Made by a program: the position numbers and the translations under genes. A DNA stretch of 64,000 nucleotides from Rubrobacter marinus. GTDB taxonomy: Bacteria; Actinomycetota; Rubrobacteria; Rubrobacterales; Rubrobacteraceae. Shown one piece after another: positions 7,721 through 15,561 of this stretch. The notes beneath the pieces are model-generated. The model was not told the origin of the DNA and did no database searches. It saw only the letters and a list, made by a program, of their open reading frames with translations. Position 1 is the first letter of the stretch. The number at the start of each line of letters is the position of its first letter. The stretch covers positions 1,860,001 to 1,924,000 of the forward strand of contig NZ_CP045121.1 in assembly GCF_011492965.1 (NCBI RefSeq). Reading direction: 5' to 3'.

Positions 7721-8431
7721 ATGGAGAAGCACACGATCAATCTGCCTAGCGTGGAGGAGTTCGCGCGGCCCCGGACCAGGAGCAACTTCCTGAAGGCGCT
7801 CGCGGCCGCGGCCGTCGGTACCGTCGCCGGTACGGCGCTCCTCTCCGGTCGCGCGGAGGCGCAGACCTACGGCGGCGCCAGCGGCGGCGGCGACATCGAC
7901 ATCGCCAACTTCGCCCTCACGCTCGAGTACCTCGAGGCCGAGTTCTACGGGATAGCGCTCGACTCCGGCGTCCTCGCCGAGCCCGCCCTCAGCTACATCG
8001 CGGCCACGTACGACCACGAGAACCAGCACGTCAACGCCCTGATCGAGCTGATCACGGGCGCCGGCGGCACCCCGGTCGCCAAGCCGGAGTTCACCTTCCC
8101 GGAGGGCGCGTTCTCGAGCCAGGCTTCGATCCTGGAGCTCGCGGGCACGTTTGAGCCCGTGGGCGTCGGCGCCTACCTCGGCGCCGCCCCGATGATCTCC
8201 GACCCGGCCGTTCTGGCCGCGGCCGGCAGCATCGCCGGGGTCGAGGGCGAGCACGTCGTCGCCATCAACAACCTCAACGGCGTCGTGCCCCCGGCGAACA
8301 CGGCCTTCCCGGCCGCGCTGACCCAGGACGAGGTCCTCGCCGCCGTGGCGCCGTTCCTCGGCATGGGCTCCATGATGGAGACGGGTGGCTCCAAGCCCGC
8401 CCCGGGCGTGGGCAGCGAGAAGGCTTACTAG
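7721..8431 (+). CDS. Ferritin-like domain protein (second of pair)
   Basis: A 236-residue paralogue of the preceding gene: LTLEYLEAEFYGIALDSG, YDHENQHVNALIELI, FEPVGVGAYLGAAP and VEGEHVVAINNLNGVVPP align with it and keep the Glu/His pattern. The N terminus has a hydrophobic signal-like stretch (FLKALAAAAVGTVAGTALLSGRAEA), but the Tat position reads RTRSNFLK rather than RRNFLK, so the twin arginine is lost. It may use a different export route or ride with its partner. ATG 7721 follows AGGGAGGGGACAG. The short gap supports an operon with the first gene. Confidence 0.84.
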   Translation: MEKHTINLPSVEEFARPRTRSNFLKALAAAAVGTVAGTALLSGRAEAQTYGGASGGGDIDIANFALTLEYLEAEFYGIALDSGVLAEPALSYIAATYDHENQHVNALIELITGAGGTPVAKPEFTFPEGAFSSQASILELAGTFEPVGVGAYLGAAPMISDPAVLAAAGSIAGVEGEHVVAINNLNGVVPPANTAFPAALTQDEVLAAVAPFLGMGSMMETGGSKPAPGVGSEKAY

Positions 8432-8456
8432 GCCTCTGAACGCTCACAACCGCAGC

Positions 8457-9249
8457 ATGTACCACCGGAGCAGGGCGTTCTTCTACGCCCTGCTCCTCCT
8501 TTCGCTCTTCGCCCTGCCGTCCTGCGGCGGCGCCGAAGAAGCGGAACAGCCCGCGCCTTCGGAAGGGACCCGGACAGCCCCGGCCACGGGGGAGATGGCC
8601 CCGGAGACCACCGCCGCCGAAGAGACGACCGTCGCCGGTGGGATGACCGTCGCCGGGAGGACCACCGCCTCGGAGGCGACGGGCGAGGTCGCGGAGGCCC
8701 CGAGGGCGTCCCGAAGTTCAGGGACTTCTTCGAGGAGGGCGAGGGGAACGAGCCCGTGCAGCTTCAGGGCGCGGCGGGCTCGGCGGGCGCGATCCCCGCG
8801 GTCAAGCCGTTCAATTTCGGGCGGGATCCCGGGGCCCGGAGGACAAGACGCTCTACATCACCATCCCCAAGCTCGGCCTGGAGGGCGTCCCCGCCTTCGA
8901 CGAGGTCTCGGAGGAGGCCCTGACGGAGGGCACGGCCCACATCCCCGCCACCGGCTACCCGTGGCAGGAGGGGGCGAACGTCTACGTCGCCGGGCATCGT
9001 CTCGGCTATCCCGGCACCCGCTCCGACCGCGTCTTCTACGACCTCGACCTGCTCGTCCCCGGCGACGAGATCCTCGTGACGGACTCCGCCGGCGGCGAGT
9101 ACAGGTACGTCGTCAGCGAGCAGATCGTGGTCCCGCCCGATAACGTCGAGGTGATGAACCCCGTCGAGGGCAAGTCCCTGCTCTCCCTCCAGACCTGCAC
9201 CCTCCCGGACTACGCCGAGCGCATAGTCGTCCAGGCGGAGCTGGTCTAG
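8457..9249 (+). CDS. Sortase (class E-like) with lipoprotein-like N terminus; two apparent frameshifts
   Basis: The N terminus (MYHRSRAFFYALLLLSLFALPSCGG) resembles a lipoprotein signal with lipobox LPSC, followed by a Thr/Ala/Glu-rich linker. The C-terminal sortase barrel starts at LYITIPKLGLEGVPAF and has the catalytic His (VYVAGHRLGYPG), Cys (SLQTCTLPDY) and Arg (AERIVVQ). Three frames are needed: frame 1 to about 8698, a middle frame (EGVPKFRDFFEEGEGNEPVQ) to about 8832, and a third frame to TAG at 9249. Two missing bases, in the C run at 8698-8701 and in 8826-8838, restore one 264-residue protein. Sortases couple proteins to the cell wall or cleave sorting signals; no LPxTG-type substrate is seen nearby. 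Confidence 0.75.
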
Positions 9250-9351
9250 GGAGGCCAGCGGGTTCTCCGATCCCGACGATAAGCCCTCCCGGGCGGCGTG
9301 CTAAGATCTGCGCCGGTCGGGAGCGGTATCTCTTGGAGGTAGCGAGGAACC

Positions 9352-10194
9352 TTGGAAGCGGTCTTTCGTTTGAGCGTACTCTCGAGCGGCAGCTCGGGTA
9401 ACGCCACCTATCTCGAGACCGGCAAGCGCGGGGTCCTCGTCGACGCCGGCCTCTCCTGCAAGAAGCTCAAGGGGCTGCTGGCCCGCGTCGGTCGCGGCCT
9501 CGACGATGTCTCGGCCGTCTTCGTCACGCACGGTCACGCCGACCACACCTCCGGGGTGAAGTCGCTGCTGCGCGAACGACGGATCCCGGTCTACGCGGCG
9601 CCGGGCGTCGCGGAGGCGGTGAAGGGGTCCGAGCCGGTCCCCGCCGGGGAGACCCTGGACTTCGGCGCCCTCGCCGCGACGTTCTTCGCGGTGCCGCACG
9701 ACGCCCCGACCTACGGCCTCCGCGTCTCCGACGGCAGGAGGTCCGCCGCCCTCGCCACCGACCTCGGCGAGATCAGCTTCGAGACCATCGAGCACATGCG
9801 CGGCGTCGAGGCCCTGGTCCTCGAGGCGAACCACGACCCGGAGTGGCTCCGGCGCGGGCCGTACTCCGCGGATCTCAAGCGCCGCGTCGCCTCGCGCATC
9901 GGCCACCTCTCGAACGAGCAGGCGGCGGAGGCGGCGCTCGCCCTCGCCCCGCACGGCCTCAAGGACCTCGTCCTCGCCCACCTCTCGGAGACGAACAACT
10001 CCCCCATGCGAGCGACCGGCACCGTCCGCCGTGTGCTCAAGGCCGCGGGCCACGACGGCATAAGGGTACGGGCGGCGATCGCCAGGCACCCCACGCCCTG
10101 GATCGAGGTCGGCCAGCCCATCCAGGACCACCGACACGTCTACCGCTACGGGGAGGAGGGCGCGGAGCGCTCCCGACTCTTCGACCTGGGGTAG
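9352..10194 (+). CDS. MBL-fold metallohydrolase, YycJ/WalJ-like
   Basis: A 280-residue metallo-beta-lactamase-fold protein. LSVLSSGSSGNATYLE at the start is characteristic of the YycJ/WalJ group; the metal motif is THGHADHTSGV, with further ligands in ALATDLGEISFE and LVLEANHDPEWL, plus GHLSNEQAAE and LVLAHLSETNN near the end. The family are predicted cytoplasmic exonucleases linked to cell-wall or DNA maintenance; the substrate is unknown. Start is TTG 9352, with GAGG four bases upstream. Six bases separate it from rlmH, so they form an operon. Confidence 0.88.
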   Translation: MEAVFRLSVLSSGSSGNATYLETGKRGVLVDAGLSCKKLKGLLARVGRGLDDVSAVFVTHGHADHTSGVKSLLRERRIPVYAAPGVAEAVKGSEPVPAGETLDFGALAATFFAVPHDAPTYGLRVSDGRRSAALATDLGEISFETIEHMRGVEALVLEANHDPEWLRRGPYSADLKRRVASRIGHLSNEQAAEAALALAPHGLKDLVLAHLSETNNSPMRATGTVRRVLKAAGHDGIRVRAAIARHPTPWIEVGQPIQDHRHVYRYGEEGAERSRLFDLG

Positions 10195-10200
10195 AAAGCC

Positions 10201-10674
10201 ATGATCCGGCGCGCAACCGTCCTCGCCGTCGGGCGACTGAAAGGTTGGGCCGCCGACGGCTCGGACGACTACCTCAAACGCCTCCGCCGCTACTTCCCGA
10301 TCGAGGTCGTCGAGGTCCCCGAGGAGGACCTCAACCGCCGCGCCCCCGCGGAGGTGCTCTCCGCCGAGGCGACGAGGCTCCTCAGGCGCCTCCCCGAAGG
10401 AGCACACCTCGTCGTCCTCGACCGCGAGAGGGGCCGCCGGTTCTCCTCCGAGGACCTGGCGAGGCACCTGGACGACCTCGGCCTCTCGGGGAACAGCCAC
10501 GTCGCCTTCGTCCTCGGCGGCCCGCTCGGTCTCGCGCCCGAGGTGCTGCAGAGAGCCGACACCAGGCTCTCCTTCGGCGACATCACGCTGCCCCACGCCC
10601 TGGCGCGGGTGGTCCTGCTCGAACAGCTCTACAGGGCGGCCAAGATCAGCCGGGGCGAGAAGTACCACTACTAG
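10201..10674 (+). CDS. rlmH: 23S rRNA (pseudouridine-1915-N3)-methyltransferase RlmH
   Basis: A 157-residue SPOUT-class methyltransferase of normal RlmH length. The knotted SAM-binding region is visible in VAFVLGGPLGLAPEVLQRA and the C-terminal ITLPHALARVVLLEQLYRAAKISRGEKYHY, the family's signature ending in tyrosine. It methylates pseudouridine 1915 in helix 69 of 23S rRNA. ATG start, six bases after the walJ-like gene. Confidence 0.95.
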   Translation: MIRRATVLAVGRLKGWAADGSDDYLKRLRRYFPIEVVEVPEEDLNRRAPAEVLSAEATRLLRRLPEGAHLVVLDRERGRRFSSEDLARHLDDLGLSGNSHVAFVLGGPLGLAPEVLQRADTRLSFGDITLPHALARVVLLEQLYRAAKISRGEKYHY

Positions 10675-10822
10675 CCTCCGCTTATAGGGCCGTCTCGGAC
10701 GAAGGTATTCTCGCCTCTGCTTTCAACATAGAGGTTAACCGGACCGGTTCTTGCGCAAGGGCGGAGAGCAGGCCCGAAAGCCCTCGCTCGCGGGTCGGCC
10801 GACTGCCCCTAAAAGCGGTACT

Positions 10823-11065
10823 ATGTGCATGTATATGCAGGTGCAGATAGACAGTTTCGAGGACGATGGCATGGCGGTACTTGTGGGCTACCCGAAGGGG
10901 CGCAGGGCGTTCGACGTGCCCCGGGAGCTGCTGCCCGAGGGGTGTGGCGTTGGGGACGTGTTCGAGGTCCGGTTCGTGAGGGACGAGGGGGCGTCGGAGC
11001 GGGCGTCGGCGGAGAACCGGCGGTTGATGGGCGAGCTGCTCGGGCGCGGGGAGGGCCGCTCGTGA
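10823..11065 (+). CDS. DUF3006 family protein
   Basis: A small 80-residue protein: VQIDSFEDDGMAVLVGYPKG, then RRAFDVPRELLPEGCGVGDVFEVRF, the short beta-barrel pattern of DUF3006. Function unknown. Three in-frame ATGs (10823, 10829, 10835) precede VQIDSF and none has a strong ribosome site, so the exact start is open. The stop overlaps the argS GTG by four bases (GTGA), so translation is coupled. The 148 bases between rlmH and this gene show no other feature. Confidence 0.75.
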   Translation: MCMYMQVQIDSFEDDGMAVLVGYPKGRRAFDVPRELLPEGCGVGDVFEVRFVRDEGASERASAENRRLMGELLGRGEGRS

Positions 11066-12697
11066 GCCTCGAAGCGCGGCTCGCCGGCGCCCTCCGCGAG
11101 GCGGCGCGGGAGGCCTACGGGGTGGAGCTCGACGGGGTGCACGTCGAGCGGCCCAACGAGGCGGCGCACGGGGACTTCGCCTCGAACGTCGCCCTCGCGA
11201 ACGCGAAGGTCTTCCGGCGCAACCCGCGAGAGGTGGCCCAGGGGCTCGCCGAGGCGCTGAAGGCGCCGTTCGTCGAGGACGTCGAGGTGGCGGGGCCGGG
11301 GTTCATAAACTTCCGGGTCTCGTCGGAGGCGTTCGGGGAGGAGCTCGGCGGGCTACTCTCGACCGGCGAAGGCTACGGTCGGCGGGAGCCGTCCGGAGCC
11401 CCGATCCTGCTGGAGTACGTGAGCGCCAACCCGACCGGTCCCATGACCGCCGCGCACGGGCGCCACGCCGCGTACGGGGACTCGCTCGCCCGGATCATGG
11501 CCGCCTCCGGGCGCAAGGTCTCGCGCGAGTACTACTTCAACGACGGGGGAAACCAGATCCGGCTCCTCGGCGAGTCCGTCGCCGCCCGCTACGCCGAGCT
11601 CTTCGGACGCGAGCGGCCCGTCTCCGACGCGTCCGCCCTCTACAAGGGCGAGTACATCCGCGACATCGCCGAGGCCCTCAAGGAAAGGGACGGCGACCGC
11701 TACCTGGACGCCGATCCGGCCGAGGCTTTGCCGGCCATCACGTCCTTCGCGACGGACTGGTGCATGGCCGGCATCCGGGAGACCCTCGCCCGGGCCCGCT
11801 CCGGCTTCGACCGCTACTTCAACGAGAAGAGCCTCTACGAGTCCGGCGAGGTCTCGGAGGTGATCGAGGAGCTCAAGGGGCGCGGCCACGCGTACGAGAG
11901 CGAGGGCGCCCTCTGGCTCGAATCCACGAGGTTCGGGGACGACAAGGACAGGGTCCTCGTGAAGCGGGACGGCTCGTACACCTACATGGCGCCGGACCTC
12001 GCCTACCACCGCGACAAGTGGAACCGGGGTTTCGGGACCGCAGTGGACGTGCTCGGCGCGGACCACGCGGGCTATCCGCCGCGCATCCGGGCCGGGATCG
12101 TCGCCCTCGGGCTCCCCGAGGACTTCCTCGACGTCGAGCTCGTGCGCCTCGTGAAGCTCCTCCGCGGCGGCGAGCAGGTCAAGGTCAGCAAGCGGGCCGG
12201 CAACTTCGTGACGTTCGACGAGCTCATGGACGAGGTGGGGGAGGACGCGGCGCGCTACTTCTACGTGCGCTCCTCGCACCGCACGGAGATGAACTTCGAC
12301 CTCGCCGTCGCCGTCCAGCAGTCCGACGAGAACCCCGTCTACTACGTCCAGTACGCCCACGCCCGCATCGCGAGCATCTTCCGCCGCGCCGAGACGGACC
12401 CGGGCTCGATCCGGAACGTCCCGGAGGGCGAGTTCGCCCCGAGGAGCGAGCGCTCCTCCTCGAGCTCCTCGACTTCCCGCGCGTGATCCAGAACGCCGCC
12501 GCGAAGAGGGAGGTCCATCCCTGCCGACCTACCTGGAGACCGTCGCGACGCGCTTCCACCGCTTCTACACGGTGCACCAGGTGCTCGTGGAGGACGAGGC
12601 CCTCAGGCAGCGGAGGCTCGCCCTGTGCGCCGCCACGAAGCTAGTCCTGGCGTCCGGTTTGAACCTCCTCGGGGTCGAGGCGCCAGAGAGGATGTAG
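11062..12697 (+). CDS. argS: Arginyl-tRNA synthetase; two apparent frameshifts near the 3' end
   Basis: Class I synthetase charging tRNA-Arg. Landmarks are the N-terminal additional domain ([18 protein letters not shown]), the HIGH-equivalent region [37 protein letters not shown], and [29 protein letters not shown] (KMSKS equivalent). The C-terminal anticodon-binding helical domain is broken: frame is lost near 12437-12440 (C run), resumes with [26 protein letters not shown], is lost again near 12522, and ends [22 protein letters not shown]...GVEAPERM at TAG 12697. Two inserted bases give 545 residues, normal length. The gene is essential and seems single here, so these are probably sequence errors. 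GTG start. Confidence 0.92.
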
Positions 12698-12807
12698 GCG
12701 GGCCGGGGGCCCTTGCGCTCTGGGCTGCGTAGACGTGGCCGGGCGGGGCGCAGCGTGTGCTTGCGCAAGATAGCGCCGTTCGTATCGGACCGCTGCGCGG
12801 GAGGCGC

Positions 12808-12846
12808 CTCGAGGTGGCGGAGCTAGAGTGGTTCCGCCACCTCGAG
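12808..12846. repeat. Perfect 14-bp inverted repeat downstream of argS
   Basis: CTCGAGGTGGCGGA at 12808-12821 pairs fully with TCCGCCACCTCGAG at 12833-12846 across an 11-base loop. It lies 111 bases after argS. No T run follows on the plus strand, so it is not a canonical terminator. It could be a Rho-independent-like stop, a protein-binding palindrome or a small mobile-element relic. Confidence 0.7.
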
Positions 12847-13135
12847 ACTACTGGTTATGGTTGACAAGATCAGATGCCCCAGCCTCGCGTACAGCGCGCC
12901 GACCAGCAGCGAGGATCTCGGCGGTTTCATCCTCGCCTCTTCAAGAACGTCTCCTTCACGTCCGCCTCCTCGCCCGGTCGAAGCGCGCCGCTGGCCTCCG
13001 GTAACTTCCCCTACGCCCGAAGCGCTAGCCGAGGAACGGGGACCGCGGTCTCGCTCGTGCGGGCAGGCTTTCGGAGGACTTCGAGCCTGCTCCTACCGCG
13101 GACGGTGCGATTGGGTGGCGGGTGCTGGTGACGGC

Positions 13136-13173
13136 AGGGAGGGGGCCGGGATCGTCGGTCCCGGCCCCTCCCT
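13136..13173 (-). terminator. Strong GC hairpin downstream of the subtilase gene
   Basis: Arms 13136-13151 (AGGGAGGGGGCCGGGA) and 13159-13173 (TCCCGGCCCCTCCCT) form a 15-bp stem with one bulged G and a 7-base loop. It lies 13 bases beyond the subtilase stop. There is no clear U tract on the minus strand, so it may act as an RNA 3'-end stabiliser or a GC-rich terminator. Confidence 0.55.
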
Positions 13174-13185
13174 ATTGGCGGCGCG

Positions 13186-14854
13186 CTACTTGACCGTGAA
13201 GCTCCACCCGGCGGTCGCCGACATTCCTTGCGGATCGGCCACGTATATCTTGACCTTGTGGAAGCCCGGCGCGAGGCTCGGGTGTAGCTGAGCCGGCTGC
13301 CGCTGTAACCGAAGGTCGTCACCTTGCGCCCGTCGACGAACAACTGGATGCTGGCCCTGGACAGAGCCGACTGGGCGTCGGCGACGGTGGCCCGATCGTC
13401 GGCGTCCGATCGTAGGTGGTCCCGTTGGGGACGGGGTTCAAGTACCGCACCCAGGGGCCGTGTCGTTTGTGGCGGCGGCATGAGCGTTGACGAGCCCCCG
13501 GCCGAAGAGCACGTCCTTGCCGGGAGCACCGAGGTCGGTGGCGGTCGCCTCCAGGCGACGGCGTATCTCGGTGGCGGGGAGGCCCCGGGAGGCAAGGTTG
13601 GCCGCGATCCCCGAGACGAACGGGGCCGCCATGCTAGTCCCGTTCTTGTGCCCGTAACTTCCGAGCGCGACCGGCAGGGTCGAGAGTATCCTCTGCGAGT
13701 TGGGAGCGCCCAACTGGCCGCCCGGCGCGGCGACGTCGACCCAGCTTCCGAAGTTGGAGAAGTTCGAGTCGCCGTTGGACGTGTTCGTGGCCGAGACCGC
13801 TATCGCGTTCGGGTAGGCGGCCGGGTAGTTCGGCGTGCTTACGGCGTCGTTCCCCGCCGACGCGACGACCACGACGTTGTTCCTCCACGCGTTGTCCACA
13901 GCGTTCTGCGCGACTGTAGAAGAGCCGTACCCGCCGAGCGAGAGGTTGATGACCTCGGCGTCGAGCCGGACGGCCTCGTTTATGGCGGCGATGATGTCCT
14001 CGTCGGCGCAGCCCAGATCGTCGCACACCTTGTAGTTGAAGAGCAGGCCGTCGGGGGAGGCCCCGGCGATGCCGGTGCCGTTGCTGGTCAGCGCCGCTGC
14101 TATACCGGCCACGTGGGTGCCGTGACCTTCCGTGTCCACGACGGTCGGGGTGTTGTTGATGAAGTCCCAGGAGTCCATTACCCGGAGATGTCGGGGTGGC
14201 TCTCGTCGATGCCGCTGTCGATGACGGCGATGGTCGCCCCGGTGCCCCTGGCCGTGTCCCAGGACGGGTAGGCCCTGAGCTTGGGCAGGCCCCACTGCTG
14301 GGGGCGAGCGGGTCGTTGGGCGTGAACAGGGGCTTGCGCACGTAGTTGTAGTCGGTCGCCTCGACGTTGGGATCCCGCTCCAACTCCTCCTTCTTGCGCT
14401 CCAGCCCTCGCTCTCGCGCTCCTTCGGTCCGCTCGTTCTTTACCGCCGCGAACGAGAGGACCTCGGCGTCGTTCTCGGCGAGTTCCTTGTCGACCCGCGC
14501 GCCGACTTTCTGTTTCACACCGTCCTCGCTCGCCGCGGAGGCCTTCTCCTCGTACGTGACGATCAACTCGCCCGCGACGTAAGGGTTCCCCTGGGCATCC
14601 TTGTCTACCTGGCGCTCGGGCTGCGCCTGGGCTTCTGCAGGACCGACGGGTGCCGTCCTCGCCCGCTCCGCCTTCGCCTCATCCAGTTTCTTGGCCTCCT
14701 CGGCGGAGAGCTTGGGCTTCTCGGCCGAAGCGCCTCTATCCTCGGACTCGCCTCGAGCCTGCGGCGCGAGCCACAGCAGCGACAGCGCCGCGAGCAACGC
14801 CATCAACATCACCCCCACGCTCCTGAACCACCCGCTGCCCCTGACAGTGTGCAT
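13186..14854 (-). CDS. Secreted subtilisin-like serine protease (S8); five apparent frameshifts
   Basis: Signal peptide (VGVMLMALLAALSLLWLAPQARG), a charged pro-region (VAGELIVTYEEKASAASEDG...FAAVKNERTEGARERGLE), then the S8 domain: Asp region ATIAVIDSGIDESHPD, His region EGHGTHVAGIAAAL, oxyanion region VINLSLGGYGSS, and Ser region NGTSMAAPFVSGIAANLASRG. The C terminus is an Ig-like beta domain (YLNPVPNGTTYDRTPTI, ASIQLFVDGRKVTTFGYSG, GWSFTVK). Frame is lost near 14306 (C run), 14181, 13449, 13398 and 13286. Adding one base at each restores 557 residues, and every segment's frame fits exactly five deletions. Either a pseudogene or, more likely given other genes here, error-affected sequence. 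A secreted housekeeping or nutritional protease. Confidence 0.78.
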
Positions 14855-15020
14855 CTCGTGCTCCTTCCGAACGAGGCGGGGCGACTCTTGCCCGCCGTTT
14901 GCTTCAGATCTCCCTGCCCGCCCATGACGCCATCCCGCGAAGGAGCACGTCCTGCTTGAACCCGGCCGCCGCCGGCCGTCTCACGCTTGCTCCTCCTCTC
15001 GCAGTCCCCGCGTCCGCCTC

Positions 15021-15202
15021 TCAAGGGACAGCGCTCTCGACCTCCACGTCCGGCTCGTCGCCGAACTTCTCCTCGACCCTCTTCAACACCTCCTCCAGCT
15101 TCTCCCGAGCCTCCCGAGGGCGGCCCGCGCGGCGTCGACCTCCGTACCTAGCGGTGACACCGTCTCCCTTCCTGCGACCCAGTCTTGCGCGTCCTGCTCC
15201 AT
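15021..15202 (-). CDS. Small hypothetical protein with one apparent frameshift
   Basis: ATG 15202 has an excellent ribosome site (GGAGG, spacer 5). The product starts MEQDAQDWVAGRETVSPLGTE and, after one missing base near 15113-15123, continues REAREKLEEVLKRVEEKFG and ends DEPDVEVESAVP. The repaired length is 60 residues, charged and helical, probably coiled-coil. I do not recognise the family. It precedes the subtilase on the same strand (gap 166 bases). Confidence 0.5.
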
Positions 15203-15561
15203 CTGAACCTCCGAAAAACGCTCGCTTGCACAACCGTAGTCGGCGCCAGTGCGCACCGGTATCACCCACCCGGGTGTTTCTGAGGAAGTTTTCGTCCCGT
15301 TCCTGTAACAAGAAGTAACAAAACAATGCTTGTTGTTGCAATGTAGGGTCCGTGGCATCACCCGAATGGGTATTTGTGGCTTGTACGGTTGCGAGGCGGG
15401 TCATGTGATGGGGCTGCGTCATCGGAGGCGAGAGCCTTGCTAGTATCGCGATCTTCGGATACGTTCGGGAACGGGAGGCATCTCCGCCAGCCTGTACCGG
15501 GTCGCATTTTGGGGGCAGTACAGGTTTGAGGTCTTAGAGAGAACGCGGGAGGAGTTAGGGT
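15203..15561. other. Divergent intergenic region with an AT-rich patch
   Basis: No gene seen in 359 bases. Positions about 15300-15345 form an unusually AT-rich island with tandem GTAACAA units (GTAACAAGAA then GTAACAAAAC) followed by AATGCTTGTTGTTGCAATG. Possible promoter parts are TTGCAA on the minus strand here and TAGTAT at 15441-15446 on the plus strand. It probably controls the small minus-strand gene and the PAS-LuxR gene. Confidence 0.45.

Larger units (their letters stand above)
12698..13185. other. Gene-free stretch between argS and subtilase
   Basis: Apart from the inverted repeat at 12808-12846 and the hairpin at 13136-13173, I see no gene in these 488 bases. The short open frames here lack ribosome sites and recognisable protein sequence. 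No tRNA-like cloverleaf is evident. Confidence 0.5.

Noticed and set aside
12698..13185. tRNA or other RNA gene after argS
   Set aside because: No cloverleaf, GTTC-type T loop or CCA end could be found; only the inverted repeat and the hairpin stand out.
13186..14854. Subtilase as a decaying pseudogene
   Set aside because: Five breaks suggest decay, but all are single missing bases like those in essential genes here, and the catalytic residues are intact. Left as a probable intact gene.
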